Shown here one piece after another: positions 44,508 to 58,600 of a DNA stretch of 64,000 nt. The notes beneath the pieces are model-generated. The model made no database searches. It was not told where the DNA came from and saw only the letters and a program-made list of their open reading frames with translations. The DNA comes from Takakia lepidozioides. Its lineage: Eukaryota; Streptophyta; Takakiopsida; Takakiales; Takakiaceae. Made by a program: the position numbers and the translations under genes. The stretch spans positions 16,554,001 through 16,618,000 of the forward strand of contig CM060733.1 of NCBI GenBank assembly GCA_030704615.1, written 5' to 3'. The first letter of the stretch is position 1. The number at the start of each line of letters is the position of its first letter.

Positions 44508-46705
44508 ATGGCGAGCAATACAACGAAGATAATACCGCCGTGCACATTTAGAATACTATCAATGATCCTTGTACTAGTGGTTTCTATGGACGTTCGAGGT
44601 CACGGCAAAGTCCATGCTCAATTTCCAAGACCCCCACCTTTTGGTCCTCCCCCTGGTTTGCAAATTGGATTTTACCAACGATCTTGTCCTCAGGCAGAGA
44701 ATTTGATTGCCACTGCCACGAAAACAGCCGTCTCGGCTGACCCCACACTTGCTGCTTCACTTCTACGAATTCAATTTCACGATGCTTTTGTTGAGGTGTG
44801 TGCATTGGTGGATAAGCATTTATTTTCAGCAAATTTCGAATGACTAACATCTCTTCTTTCTCCCCTTATCTAGTTGTCCTATTTTTGTATTTTTAGAGCC
44901 GATCTAGTTAAAGTTCAATCATGATTGTCCTTTGTTCATACTATATATTTCATGCAAGGATTATTCTACAATGGAAGCATTTGGGTGTGCAAGCCCTGTG
45001 GAAGCTCTTGTATTCTGAAAAGATTTAATTGTTTTAGTTCTTTTTTTATTGCAGTGAAGTAGATGATAGAGGCTGGATGATCTGGCGTAGGCTGCATTGA
45101 ACAACTAGCAGAAAATTTCTTTGTCAGTAGTAGGGGCCTTTGAAGTTTGCTTTGCGGAACTTGCTAGACATTGACGCGACTCAAAAAAGTGCGCATGATT
45201 ATATTATTTGAAGAACGTAGATGATGATGTCTTATTTCTAAACCACAGTGCCCAATTGACTATTCACTAACTTTTAAGAAGTATTTTTGCCCTGTTTTTG
45301 CACGTACAGGGGGTGGATGGGTCAGTCCTTATCGATTCAACACCCACCAACAGTGCGGAGAAGGACGCACCGCCAAACAAAAATTCGCTACGTGGCTTCG
45401 AAGTGATTGATGCTGCTAAGACATCTGTGGAGAATGTTTGCCCTGGCATTGTATCGTGCGCTGATATTATTGCTCTTGTAGCTCGCGATGCCGTTTCCCT
45501 GGTAACTTTACAAGCTCAACCAAGTTTGTAAGCATGTTTTCACAAATCACACAAAATCAGAAATTGTCACATGAATAGAGAGATCATAGCTTTCAACTGT
45601 GAAACTAGATTACCTTGATTGATTATCCAGGTTGACGCTGCAGATGGATTACATATTTTCATAGAAAAAGAGAAATGTTTTATGGAAGTTTGCGGCAACT
45701 TTAGGACCTACAAGTTGTTGAAAGCACTAACATGATCGGTAGTGCATGTGCAGATCACTAATAATGGACAGGGGCTCTGGCCAGTTACGACTGGTCGCAG
45801 GGACGGCAGGGTCTCTCTAGCAACTGAAGCTACGGCCAACCTGCCTCCTCCCACAGCAAACTATGCACAACTTCTCCAGAGCTTCCAAAACAAAGGTCTT
45901 GGGGCAGATGACCTTGTCATCCTTTCAGGTATAGTGCACACCGATGCAAGATAATTAATGGTGAGATTGATGGAGTTTCTGCATGCTTGTAATTACTGTT
46001 ACATGTACTCGCATGCATCAAAGATCTAGCGGAATGGCCACATTCTCATAAAACCTTCAAGGAATGTTTCAAAGAACTCTACAAAACCATATAACATAAA
46101 TTAAAGTTTTTGGATGTCACATATAAGCAAATCAATGGTACTAGATCATAGATATCTGTCAAGACTGGCCTCAGTGCTTTCCTTGATCCATCTATGTCAT
46201 CATTCAGACGTTTAAGAAATCTATGTTCGGAAGCTCCTGCAACAACCCTCGGTATACTTGTTTACTCATGTTTCTTGATGGATTTGGGACAAATATAGGT
46301 GCGCACACAATTGGCAATACGCATTGTGTTCTCCTACAAAAGAGACTTTACAATTTTACAGGGATTGGAGATTCCGACCCTTCTCTAGACCCTACCTACG
46401 TCCCCCAGCTCAAGGCAAAATGCCCTCCAGGAAGTATCGCAACATTGATCGGCATGGACCCGTACACCCCAGGACAATTCGACAATAAATACTTTCTTGC
46501 TGTTCTAAACAATAGAGGACTTTTTGAGTCAGATGCAACTCTTCTTTCAAACCCCCAAGCACGCAACAAGATTCGAATCGAAAGTGTGAATCCGAATTTC
46601 CCCTTCCGTCAAGATTTCGCAAGGTCTATGCAAAAAATGGGGAGCATTGGCGCTTTGACAGGCTCTCAAGGAGAGATCCGAAGGAATTGCCATATAGTGA
46701 ACTAG
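44508..46705 (+). CDS. Class III secretory peroxidase lacking the Cys44-Cys49 disulfide
   Basis: Haem peroxidase of the plant secretory family, acting in wall cross-linking, lignin or ROS metabolism. Exons 44508-44795, 45310-45501, 45754-45928 and 46299-46705 with GT-AG borders give 353 aa. A hydrophobic signal peptide ([14 protein letters not shown]) and a Pro-rich stretch precede [14 protein letters not shown]. Distal site [10 protein letters not shown] keeps Arg, Phe and His; AEKDAPPN keeps Glu and Asn; proximal GAHTIG keeps His. Cysteines expected at C11, C91, C97, C176, C208 and C300 are present (RSCP, NVCPG, VSCADI, NTHC, KAKCP, RRNC). But FHDC is FHDA and GCDGS is GVDGS, so both halves of one conserved disulfide are missing. 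Splice sites and reading frame are otherwise intact. Confidence 0.93.
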
Positions 46706-47119
46706 TGAAATGAGGGGTTGAAAGGTTTGACCCAAAGAGACAAAAGGAAAGAGACTAGCTTGGAGAACTGTGATTCCTTTAGAATGCGTGAGAAGATCCA
46801 TTAAAAGTCTTATAGAAACTTTGTGAAAGACCCCAATGAACAAATTGTTATGACTTGCAGGGTAGCTTTTGCAGTAGTGCCTCAACAGTGAACGAGGCAA
46901 GAATTTATGTAACTCCCACCATGTTTTTCTCTTTCAATGGTGACTAAGGACTTGTCTTTATCTTGATGATTCCAGGCAAGTGAGCGAGTGGCTATGATCA
47001 TAGACAACCCATGGTTTTTTTTCAATTTCACTACCTACACTCACTCACTTTGTCTTTGCAAACCTGTATATAAGAGGGAATCTGAGCTGTAGTTCCTGCA
47101 TCACTTAGGGCCTTCCACC
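46706..47119. other. 3' region of the peroxidase gene
   Basis: 3' UTR and flanking sequence; no other feature recognised. Confidence 0.45.
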
Positions 47120-47876
47120 CGTCAAAAATGGCAGATTATAACAAAAATCCACGGTGAAATCTGTAACTCCACATAAAAATTGATGAAAAAATTCCATTTG
47201 ACCAAGGTGACTTGTTAATTTGATAATCTTCCTGGGGCACGGGCCTCCACATTCATAAATCAAGGAAGATTACAGGTGTGCTCTCCCAATTTGAGGATCA
47301 AATGTTGAAAATTTCAAGTGGCTCCTTTGTACGTCCAATTAGGGGGATAGAATGGATATTCCCATGAACAGAGAGATAAACAGAATCTGGAATTTTGAGC
47401 GAAATGGAAATTCCTCTGGTGCACTCCTTCCTTGCAAGAAGATAAAGACGAATGTCAAATTTCAAGAAAATTTCAAAACCACATTTGTGGATGTCATTTT
47501 TTCTCTGTGTCACAAGCATTTTCAGGTGAGGCTAATCTAAACGGCCGGCTGGACATTTCCGGCAGGCTCTTCGGTGGGCCACCGGGGTGGCCAGGCCATG
47601 TGCCCATTTCCGGCTGCCACGTAGTCTGGTCAACTGCCGGGGCCACCCCACAGCCCATGCAAATGACTTACCCACATGCAGATCCTATCCATTTTTGGCA
47701 TATTTGCTTTAGTGTATGGGGGCGCACATTAGTGTGTTGGAATCCTTGTACACACATCTTTTTCATTCAAGGCCCAACTTCATCAGACATCCTCTGCAAT
47801 TGGTAGGACCAGCGCAATAAAGGGACCGAGCCAAACCGACCCAATTTGGGTCGGTCCTGCGTTTAGGGGTTAAACA
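47120..47876 (+). repeat. Structured repeat, copy 2 (hairpin then TTTAGGGGTTAAACA end)
   Basis: Starts near AGATTATAACAAAA (47132) and ends with a perfect 10-bp stem (47835-47844 / 47846-47855, ACCGACCCAA/TTGGGTCGGT, one-base centre) followed by TTTAGGGGTTAAACA. A GCTGCCACGTAG-CTGGTCAA block parallels GACTGCCATGTAG-CAGGTCAA in the 18-kb copy. The stem sequence differs from copy 1, yet both fold. Confidence 0.5.
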
Positions 47877-49686
47877 TGTACTTGATTTGGACTTAATCAC
47901 AGCATGATGCAAAATATTTCATTTCACCTTTCCTGGAAGACAAGGCAACATAGGGCCCAAGCCCACGTATAAGGGCTGAAATTCAAAACTCAAAACATAC
48001 TCCAACCAGGGACAGACATGGCCAAGGATTTTGGGGTACTTCGCAGGGGTCACAATTCCAAACCTGCTGTTAGCCCAATAAGAGTTTGCTTCAGGCAAAC
48101 CCTTACCATTGTTCTCTAGGAATGTCAAAAAAGGTAACTTTCATTGAAGAGATGTCTGGAGAGGTCCTTATACTCCATTTAAGTTTCACCACGCCCTCAT
48201 TCAGTGCTGCATGCCTCATCAATGAATGAATGAAGCTACACATCCAGTTTCACGGATGGATGTTCCCATCCATCTCACTGTGGCTCTTCTTCGTGCGAGA
48301 CGAGGAGAGGGAGAAGGCAGAGCTTCGCGATGGAGGTCGCGATAGCGGAGGTCGATCGTACGCAGCAGTCCGTCTGCGAGCGGGAGCCGGTCTACATTTC
48401 CTGCAACAATGACCGAACGCGAGTCCTGGCAATTTTTCCTTCCCTCTTTCGGTTGTGATTGGAGTTTGGTTTTTCCTTGGTTCTTGATGTTTGATTCATC
48501 CCTGGCGAGGTGTTTCATTCTCGAGAAGGTAGAATGCGTGACCTCTTCTGTAGATAGAGCGAAGAATATGTAGATAGGGAACTGTGATTAGAAGGAATTA
48601 TACGGTCAAGCGTAATGTAAGGTGTACTGGATGGGCTGAAATGTAGGCCGATGTCAGGTTCAATCAGTGATCCCCTAACTACAAGGAAGCGCGCTCTATG
48701 ACCGTTATACAATGTGGTCGCATTTACACAACGAAATTACCACGTATTGCGCCGCACTGCCTTCACATAAAACATACCGGTCAATTTTTTCCTGAGCTCG
48801 TCTCAATGTGCAGTAGAAAGATCCAAAGAGATGGTGAAAGACTAACTAAAGTTGAGGTTCATGACCCTAAACTTTCAAATCGACGAGTCCCTAGCCAACC
48901 GGAGCTGGACCTTTTTGTTTGAATCCGCTCTTAAGCGTGTTTCCTTTCATAATTACGTACAAACTGTCCTTTTAGATAACGCTACGATCTATATTGCCAC
49001 ATCATAATATCTTATGAGCCTCTACCGTAAACCCTAGCCTCTAATCTGCAGTTGGGTTTTGGGGCTCTGTGATGTTTGGACGTTGTCTGCCGGTGCTGTC
49101 ACTTGCAAGTATGGGCTCCCTACTCAGCTCTATCACTGGAAACGCTATGACATCCAGTTCTGGCTCAATAGATGCAGTGGTTGTTTTGGATCTTTTCTTG
49201 TGACTTCCTATTTTTCTCCCATTATTGGAAAGAATTCCAGGAAGGAGTCCAAGAACTACTTATCCATGTATTAAGAACACCTTTGACTGTACAAGCTAGC
49301 CAAGCAGCACTGTTATCAGTCCAAAAGCAAGAAACACAGACTTCAGCTCCAACTGGGAAACTAAACTCTAAGCTAAGAAAGAACCTCACTCTGCAAGGCA
49401 GCCCATACCGTTCTCTGGTAGGTTCCCAAAGCAATAAACTCTAGCTCTGTTGCAGCTCATGCTGTCTTGCAGAACCTCCTGAAGACTTTATCAAGAACGT
49501 TGGCAGTGGATAGTCAGATTTAGCATACATTGTACTTCATACTGCATAATATGCAAAGTTAGGTTGGATGTCAGAGATTGCAGGGGAACTGTATCACAAT
49601 GATTTAAGTTTGGCCTGGTGGAAGGGCTGGTGGATTCAAAGGTCTTGTTACCAATTGTAAGCTGGGGGTGGATTTGTGCTTTGCAG
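47877..49686. other. Upstream region of THO1
   Basis: Should contain the THO1 promoter and its very short first coding exon, which I could not fix; ATGGAG before GTCGCG at 48330 is one weak candidate. No other gene recognised. Confidence 0.35.
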
Positions 49687-52600
49687 AAGGTGTTTAGGGA
49701 AGCAATTTCAAAGTCTTTACCCACAGCCACCATTGCTGTCTCTACCATGCAGGAGGCAATGCGACCGCAGGTGGGTCCAAATACTTCAATAGGAATGAAC
49801 CAGGCAGTGAGGGGTGTATCACTGGATGTACTATCTGAGGTTACTCACCTTGCCTGTCTGCTAACTGTTTGAATTGTTCAATCCCATCTTATACGTACCT
49901 GTTTGATCTTCTCCCAGAAGCAAACAGTGCTGGTCCAGGATGAGAACCAACTACTTGAGAATGGCGTACGCACTCTTTTGGAGGAGCTTGTGGTAAGTAT
50001 GTCTCTTTGTCCACCTCGGAATTTCTTGCTGCTCTTATTTTCTTTCTCAAAATGATGATTCGACTTATTTGTGTAGTGCGATGGGCTCTGTGCATCCTCA
50101 TTACTCAGGAAAATCACTCATGAGGCTTCAGAATTGACTCATAAGATGTTTTCTGTGGCCTTATGCCCATAGACCCCGCGCAGAACAAAAGGGACCGGAC
50201 ACTACCTTTGTGAGGGGCGTGTGACTTACCTTGATAAAGACAATTAGTTCGGGTTTTCTAGAGATCTTCTAGAAGCCCTTTACATAAGCATCAACCTGCT
50301 GTGTGTGAGCTGAGAAACAATTAGACCCCAACAGGGCCAGGGCTTTAGGCTCAGCCTCTCAAGAAAATTTGAAAGTTGGGTGAACAGAGGTGCAGAAACA
50401 ATGGTCCTTAAGGGGGTCACTCTCTTGTGAGAATATCCCAGACAGTGTATGAGAAAATGCATCTGTTTATTGCTCAAAGGTAGGTTTCCTGCCCTGAGCT
50501 TAAATTTCAGTCTAGTGCCAAGGGCAGGTACATTAGCTATTCTAGAGCACGCTGACAAGCACGCATCTGCTGTGTGGGTCGACAACTCCAAACATGCTAA
50601 ATCTCTAGAATCCATTCAGGTTGAAGTGCTCAAAGAGACTCCAAGGCAGGCCTGATAACTTTTCAAAGCATGATCCTTTTAACTTCAGTATTAATCCCTC
50701 TGCAGTGTAAAACTTTAGTGAGGCGTTTAGCTGTTTGAACCACTTTCTGTACATGCGCATCCCAGTTGCAGCTGGAGGAAAACTCAACGCCAAGATATGT
50801 GTATGACTGGAGCACAAAAGCGGCGCTGTGGTTAATGGACAGAAATTTGACTTGATATTGACCAAGGTGTAGCTCAAGGCTGTACTGTCTCCCAACTTCT
50901 CTTCACTGTTTTCATCAATCAGTTACTTGAGGATGTGGAAAGTGAGGGGTTTGGGTTGAAGGTGGGTGATGCCACCATTCCAGCCCTTATATTTGCGGAT
51001 GACTTCACAGCCCCATCCAATCCTCAGGAGTTGATTGATTGCGCAAAAAGGTACTTTGACCTGTGGTGGCTAGAAGCGAAATGTTACTAAATGCGCAAAG
51101 TGGCTTTCAATGATCTGGGGAGGGAGGGGAGATGGAGATCTCAAAAGGACTTTCTCCAAGGATGGGGAATCACTTCAGTCTTCCAAAAGGTTGAAGAGAA
51201 GGGCAAGGGCCTCTACCATAGGATCGCCACCATGCTTCATTAGCTCGTTGAAGAAACTTAACTGGAAGGTGTCCTCCACAACAGAAACAGTAATTATAAG
51301 AGAGGAAGTGATTACAAATGCATCATAATGCCATCATGCCCAGCTGCTTTAGAGCCCTTTAGATGTTCTAGAGCTTCAGTAATCTCAGAAGAACAAATGG
51401 GCACGTAGTAACTAGTAACCCTTTGTGATATCCTCTATTTCATCTTGGAGAGTTTTTGCCACTCTTTAGAAAACCCCACACTAATAGGTTCAAGAATGCT
51501 GTAATGTCTGAAAGGGTTTGACAATGTGAACTGTTGTAGTTACCACTGCCCTCTTATTATTCCTTAACTTGCTGGCCAGTTTTCGGCCTGTACAATCGTT
51601 TGTAAGACCAACCCGAATCTTTTATCATTACCACCACGGGGGTTCGAGTCCACTGTACAACTTTTCCCGAAATAATTTCTTCTGAGACCTTACTAGCTGA
51701 TTAACATCTTGCGCATTTGATAATATCTAGTTTGCAAATCCTTCTCGCTTTTATACTACAGCAGTCCTTATAAAGTGCCCCTCTCTTTGAGCTTTGATCT
51801 CTTCGGTCCACCAATTTGCTGCTCTACCGCAGATAATTACTTTCCTTCCAATGACATTATCAGCCGCAGAGGTGACGAAACTCTCCCAAGAAATCACAGC
51901 TCTTTTGACTTCACCTGTTTAATTATCTAAGTGAGAGGAAAGGTCTTGGAGCAATTAGATAAAGTGTGGGAGAGCCTCTTTCAAGGCCTGGACATATTCT
52001 GTCATGACCTCTTCACAGATCAAGTGTGAAGAGTGAAGAGTTATGCTCATCCTCACCAAGAAGCCCAATGCCGTCAGCTTGTTGTAGACCCTTACCCACC
52101 CGGGCATTAAAGTTGCCTAATAAGCCCACGTGGCCTTTGGCGAGAAACTTAGCACAGTCCACATCATCAAAGGCTTTATCTGCATCAACACTAAGGGTTC
52201 CCTCGGTAGGCATGTAGACACATCCCACAAAAAGGTCTATAGTCCTTGTACTGCCCTTCAATTTCAGTCTTAGCCATATACTGTGTTGGTACCAAAGTTC
52301 CGGGCTGATGATTCAGAATTATCACACAAGAAATCATGGACAAAGAATCCCACAGCTTGCTGACCACACTTTGCAGAGTCCGCTTTGAGGGCACACATCT
52401 TACTGTACCACTTTTATCCGTCAACATCCCCAACTTTCTTGTCCGCAGTTTCCCATGTCTCTTGCCCAGCACAAAAGTGGATACCACTTGCTTGAAGAAC
52501 TTAGCCCACTTCGAATTGTTTCCATTGGTTACTCATCCACAGAAGTTAAAGGTTGAAGGTGCCTAGGTTTTTGCATATGAAATGTCTTCTGTCTAGGTGG

Positions 52601-55600
52601 CCTTTGAGAGCGCCTAGACACCCTGCAATTCTTCAATGATTGGTTAGTTTCATTGCGTGCAGGCTTTGATAGTCTTGTGTAAGCTTTGAGGATTGGCATG
52701 CCATTGAGCATGCCATATCCTTCATTCACACGATGATTGGTGACTGCCTACAGAGGTATGTCTGATTCTGGGTCAACCTCTTCCAGGGCTTCAAACGGGT
52801 TGGAAACTTCAGTTTAAAGTCCCCATCTTTGGCTGTCTTCCCTGAGCACCTCACTGGGTCACCAGTGTCTAAGATCACTCTCCAACCAGTCAAGGGTCGA
52901 CCTTCTCTGAGATTAATTTGAAGTGAGTCTCTACGTGTAACATTCTTAGCCTTTCTTACCTTCAATGCACCTCTGACAACATGTCGCGAGATGTGCCATC
53001 ACCCACATAATCCAGGCCTACATTTGAGCGAGTAGTTTTAAAGGACATGTCGTCCATCCTGGGATTCACCTCAAGAACTGCACATGAAGCTCTTGGTTTG
53101 GCATGAGTGACCAGTTCCCAGCAGGAATCACCCTGGGGATTGTGAACCTTTTGAAGAGAGTTTTCATTTTTAGCAGGCAGCAGGTTTAAGCACAAGGGCA
53201 TACCCTAGCCCTAGTGCCGAGCATACAAGACGGAGCATGCAGCTGCCCCAAGCGGTAGGGATCCGCTTGATACCACTCAGAGGTCATCACTCCATAGGAG
53301 CAGCAGGGAATGGCCTGCGTGGAAGCTATGGTCGAGGGAGGATTTCTACCTGCTCTTGGTTTGTACTGACAACTACAGTGCCCTCATACTTCCCTCATTG
53401 CAATCATATAGGGTGCAGCAGTTGATGCTGGGGAGCCAGTGATGCAGTATGGACGGTCTATTGGCGAGGGAGAAGATGGCCATGGGCTCATCACACGACT
53501 CCTTGGTATTGTCCCTGCACTAACCTTTGATGCTTATCAAGTTCATTAAAATATATGCGGACATTGGTTTGCATTTCAAACCTCCACCCAACACCTCAAC
53601 TCTTAAGGACCCCACTCATGTCTACCAGTCCAACACTCATGTTTTATTCATCTGTGTATGCAGACATAATCCTGTATCTCTGTGAGAGAGGCCATGCAGA
53701 GGGAGGCATGGTATTTCAGCTTCTGGAAGATCTAACAGAAGTATCAACCATCAAGGATTGCAAAGAAGTTTTTGGATATATTGAAGGCAAGCAAGAGACT
53801 CTTGGCAAGGTCAGTGCAAGCAGGACCCTATCTTATAACAGAAGTCATTTGATTCTGGATGGTCTGGAGCAGTGTTTTTTCTTTTTCTTTTTTCAGAAGT
53901 AGCTGGCAGGCCACTTGTGTATTCTACTCAGTGCCCAGCTGGCACCTCTTAGAGAGACCGCTAGATGACAGGTGGCATGTTTTAACAGGTCATGATGGCA
54001 CACTTAGGCACCTGATATTCCACCACTGGCATTTTCTGGCGATTTTTTCGGATTTTAACCCCAATAATTTCTTTGTACAAGTAGCTGACCCATTTTCCAG
54101 ATCAAAATCTGGTGATATATCGCCAGACAAAAAAACACTGGTCTGGAGTAGACCTCATTCCTTGTCTTTGTTTCTTGTATGTAGGCGGAGCTGTTTGGGC
54201 GAGGCAAGCTTGTGATGCTACGAACGTGCAATCAGCTGCTCCGCCGCCTTTCTAAGGTATCCATGCAAATTCCAGTTTTCTGCACTTTGAGGTGCAGCAA
54301 GGACTTTTCCTTTGTTTGACTAGCAAAACAAAAGCTCAACAATGTCTCATTTATCTCTCTTCAATGCTAATCCTCTCTTCCTTTTGAAACATTATTGTGT
54401 TTATACATGCTTTCTCAAGGACTCCACCATTGATAAGCATGATTGTGTGTTCAGGCCAATGACGTGGTTTTCTGTGGTCGGATTTTGATGTTCCTCGCCC
54501 ACTTTTTCCCTCTCTCTGAACGCTCCGGTAAGCAAGTCTGCTAGGTGGTTGGGATGCATAGTCATCTCATACAGATACCACCCCAACTTTCGCACATTGT
54601 ATTGTTTGCCTCCATTGCAATCCTTTGCAAGGAGTATACCAATGCATAATTTGAAGCCAATTGTTTTTGCCTTTGCTTCTAGGAAACCTATTCATGCCTT
54701 GCTGTTGTGAAACTGGCTTTCCAGCATGAATGTGTAAAGAAGATAAACAAATTGTTGCCGTCTTGCAACAATTTGAGAGAAAACCGCTTGAAAAACACAT
54801 TGACTTGGTTAGGGATTCCTATAGGATTCTCCAGCATGGTTTCATCATCCTCAGGCCCTATGCATAAGATATGTTATGGAGGATGTGTCAGAGCTTGCAT
54901 TACTAGATCATTGTTGAAGCATAGCGGGCTGATTCATGTATAGGTGTCGGCTTGTCTTCTCTTGGCAGCTGTGAATATCAAGGGTGTCTGCAACTTCTCT
55001 AATGAGACCAAGTACGAGAAGGATCCCCCCAGTGATGGTATACATATGGAAACTTTTGTAACGTGAAGCCTAACTTCCACCTCATTCATGACTCCATCCA
55101 TGTTTCACATGATCGTGAATCAAGTAGTTGCTCTCCTAATCTCCCTGTTCTGCCTGTGTCAGGTCTGCCAATTGACTTCAACTTTTACAAGACATTCTGG
55201 AGTCTCCAGGTGAGCTACAAATTGTCAAGTGGACTCATCTGTGGTTGTCCCTTCATCACTAGTAAAAGGTGCTCTTTAAACACTTGGAGACCTGCAATGC
55301 TTTCTATGGTGCTCCCCAGATATTTGTGGCTGGTGGATGTGGCTCAGCATTTTTACACGCAGCATTTGGAAAGTAAGACAAAGTTTAGGGGTCACCCCCC
55401 ACCAGTATGAAGAAAAACATTGAGGCCTTTTATGGATTGAAGCCGTTTAGTGTGGAAATGAGACACCAGTGCAAATTTGAGTCCTTGTTTTGTTGACTGA
55501 TCTGGGTTTGGATGTGTGGGGGTGGCTTGGAAGGAGCATTTCTGCAACCCAGTAACACTAATGCAACACCCAACTAGGTGGCAAACCTTCTCAGCAAGCC

Positions 55601-58600
55601 TTGCGGTGCCTCTCCCACCTTGCTTTTCCCCTTTCTGTTTCTTCTGGATGTTGAAGTTCCTCTGTTTGTTTGTTTCTTCTTTCATCTCCCGAACGAGTTG
55701 GACCAGCCTTTCTTTTATTTGGTTACCTTTCAACTATCATGCACTTATAAAATATTGATGATGTACACGTTATGAATGGATGGTTGCAGACGGTGCTGAG
55801 TACATTTGATGCTCAACCTTTGGGGGATGATAATGAAAGTTCTAGCCATCTTGATGAGGGAGATGACGTGACGTTTAACATCAAATATCTGACTAGTAGC
55901 AATCTCATGAGCTTAGAGGTTGGCAGCTATCCTCTTGTCCCCTGTTTCCTAGTCTATGTTGTAGGGACTTCTTGGCACAGATCAATGAGGTTGTTTCTCA
56001 AAGGAGTTTTGGTAAAGTGAATTATGTTTGCATTATCCTTTTGCTCCCATTGAATACCTTTAAAATTTAAGCCTGGAGAGTTAAAAGTTATCTTTGTGTT
56101 TACCAAGCCATGGTGTTTGGATTCCCATCAGGCTGCAGTTGCATAAGACATGGTTACTGTACATTCCTTATTTGTCTGTATTATTACGTTGTAGTGATTT
56201 ATTATCACCTTTTATTATCCTTCATATTTCTCTGAAGTTCTTAAGTGCTCTTTGTTGTGGGCAGCTGAAAGATCCAGGTTTTAGGCGGCATGTGCTGGTC
56301 CAGTGCCTGATCATATTTGATTTTCTGAAGGTTCACTTCACTCTCTATTCTGCCTTTGTTTACTTGTTTGCCACTAGCTGTGCTGCAATTTGGGAATTAG
56401 AGTAGTCTGAACTGTGTTGGTGTCTAGAAGAGGGCTCAACGCTCTTGTGAAAGGCTCGCTTGGTTCCGTCTATGATGAAGGTTGGTCCTATCGTCATGTT
56501 CTACTCCGTTCTGCATACTTTCCTTACTTTTTGATGGTTGTTTTCACCAGACTCCAGGAAAGACAGAGAAAGACGGCCTTAGAGAGACTCTGGTAAGGTA
56601 GCCTGGTATACTGTGCCATAAATTTATTTGAGTGAATATCTAGTGAATGCTTTTATGATGGATATTGGAGCTCTGGTACTATCAACATGTGAACAAAACA
56701 CCTGCAAGTTTTCGTTGTTGTGATCCCGAGGAGCAAGTCCTTTTTTCCTTAGTATGTGTCAGAAAACTCGCAAAGCTGCTTTCCAGTGATACCTGGGTAG
56801 TACTATCCTTTCTCTGTTATATCAATTATATTCTCTTACATTTAGACTGCATCTAATAAGCAGATTCTTTAGTTTCTACTTTGTCCCTAATAATTTCTCC
56901 TGCTTGTCAGAGAGAGGAGATGAAAATACATGAGGAGCATGTGAAGCGGCTGCTTGAAACTACACCTCCTAAGGGCAAGGAGTTTCTGGCCTCTATTGAA
57001 CATATTTTGGAGCGTGAGCGTAACTGGGTTGGTTGCTCGTCTCCTTCAGTGTCTCTACTGTTTGAGTAGATAGTTACTATTGGATGAGATTCAATTTTGG
57101 AGGTAAGTGGACCAGAGGTGATGGAATTGAGGCTTGCACAAGGTGCAATTGGAAATCCTGCACTGTGGGTACAACTGAAGGAGGGGTTAGCTTAGGAAGT
57201 GAATGTTCCCCCAACTGTTTTCTGAGACTTTTCAGCAGTCTGCAGGATGCTAATTGGTACTTTCTTCCAAAAGATAAGTACAACTAGGGTCAATTCCACG
57301 TCCAAGTCAAGGTAGGTAATAACTCTGGATCCAAGAACTAGGCCCACCACAAAAGCTCCGTTTCCAGGTTTTCAACCAAGAAAATTTATTTCTGGACTTT
57401 GTCACTTCCTCTTTGTAACTTGTTAACAAAAATGACCAAGTCTTTACAAGTATTTTGTAAGGAAATTAGTTGGGAACGTTAGGGATCCTCCAAGTGGCCA
57501 GACACTATTGCTAGTCATCTACTACTCACAGATCTAAGCTCTTCACTTCCAGAAAGAACTTTCTGTCGTGAAAATGGTAAATGTTCTGGCAGGTGTTGAT
57601 AGGCTTGATTTGAGCAGGTGTGGTGGAAGCGTGATGGTTGCCCGGCATTTGAGAGGGTTATTCCAGAGCGCAAAACCACGCAGGAGGCTAGCAAAAGGCG
57701 GTAGGCTTTTGTTCTTATATTGAGATTCACGCAAGAGTTTTCGATTAACTTATGGCAGACTCAATGGTAAACTCAATTTTAAGCAAGACCAATAGCATCC
57801 AGCCTTTCCTTACAATGTTCAAGGTGAACGATCTAGCTGGCTTGATCAAAGAAGCTCATGTTGGCTGTATAAAGCCCCGTAAGTTATTGGGGGGATGTAT
57901 CCTCGTGACTCTTGTGTCAAGTACGGTTCATTCGTTGATCCCACAAAGTGGCTGTATGCTTTTCATTTTTTACTACAAGTGAGTAAGCACTTGACAGACG
58001 GAAGAAAAGAAGAGGTGGTACTACATCAAAGTGGAAGGTGTCTCACCAGGAAAATTTCTGGCCTGCTTGCTTGCAGTTTCAATCACTACAGTAGGCTTGG
58101 TTTCGGTGTGTGGACCTCCATTTGTTGAGGTGGATTGTTGTCTGACTGTATCAGGAAGCCCAGGTGGAGGCTTGGTAACAAGGAGCTTCATCAGCTCTGG
58201 AGGTGGGCTGACAACAATCCTGTGAGTCTTTCTCATCAGAGTGTGGAGCAAGTATGAGTTTCGTTTTCTGGCCTTACTCCTATGTCTGCCCTCCCAGTTG
58301 ATGAGAGAGGTGGAGGGAAAGAAGTTATCCTAAAGTTCATATCTCTCGTCATTCTATATTGGATTGTGATTGCCACGGTTCTTGCAGAATGCTGTGACTG
58401 ATGTACAGAGGGTACGGATGCCACCTATCTCTGAATATTGGAAACTTCTTGCGGATGATGTAAGTATCTTCTCCTTCTTCCTTTAGCTGTTGCTCTTGTC
58501 AGTTCAATATCTTGTGCTCTGAGGAGCATTCCAACAGAGGCTTGGAGGTGAGTTTAAGAGCCAGATCTTGCCAACACGAAGGGATGGGTGGGCATTTTGG

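Noticed and set aside
51640-51665. Another tRNA or SINE B box (GGGGTTCGAGTCC)
   Set aside because: No matching A box at proper spacing and it lies within degenerate LINE sequence.
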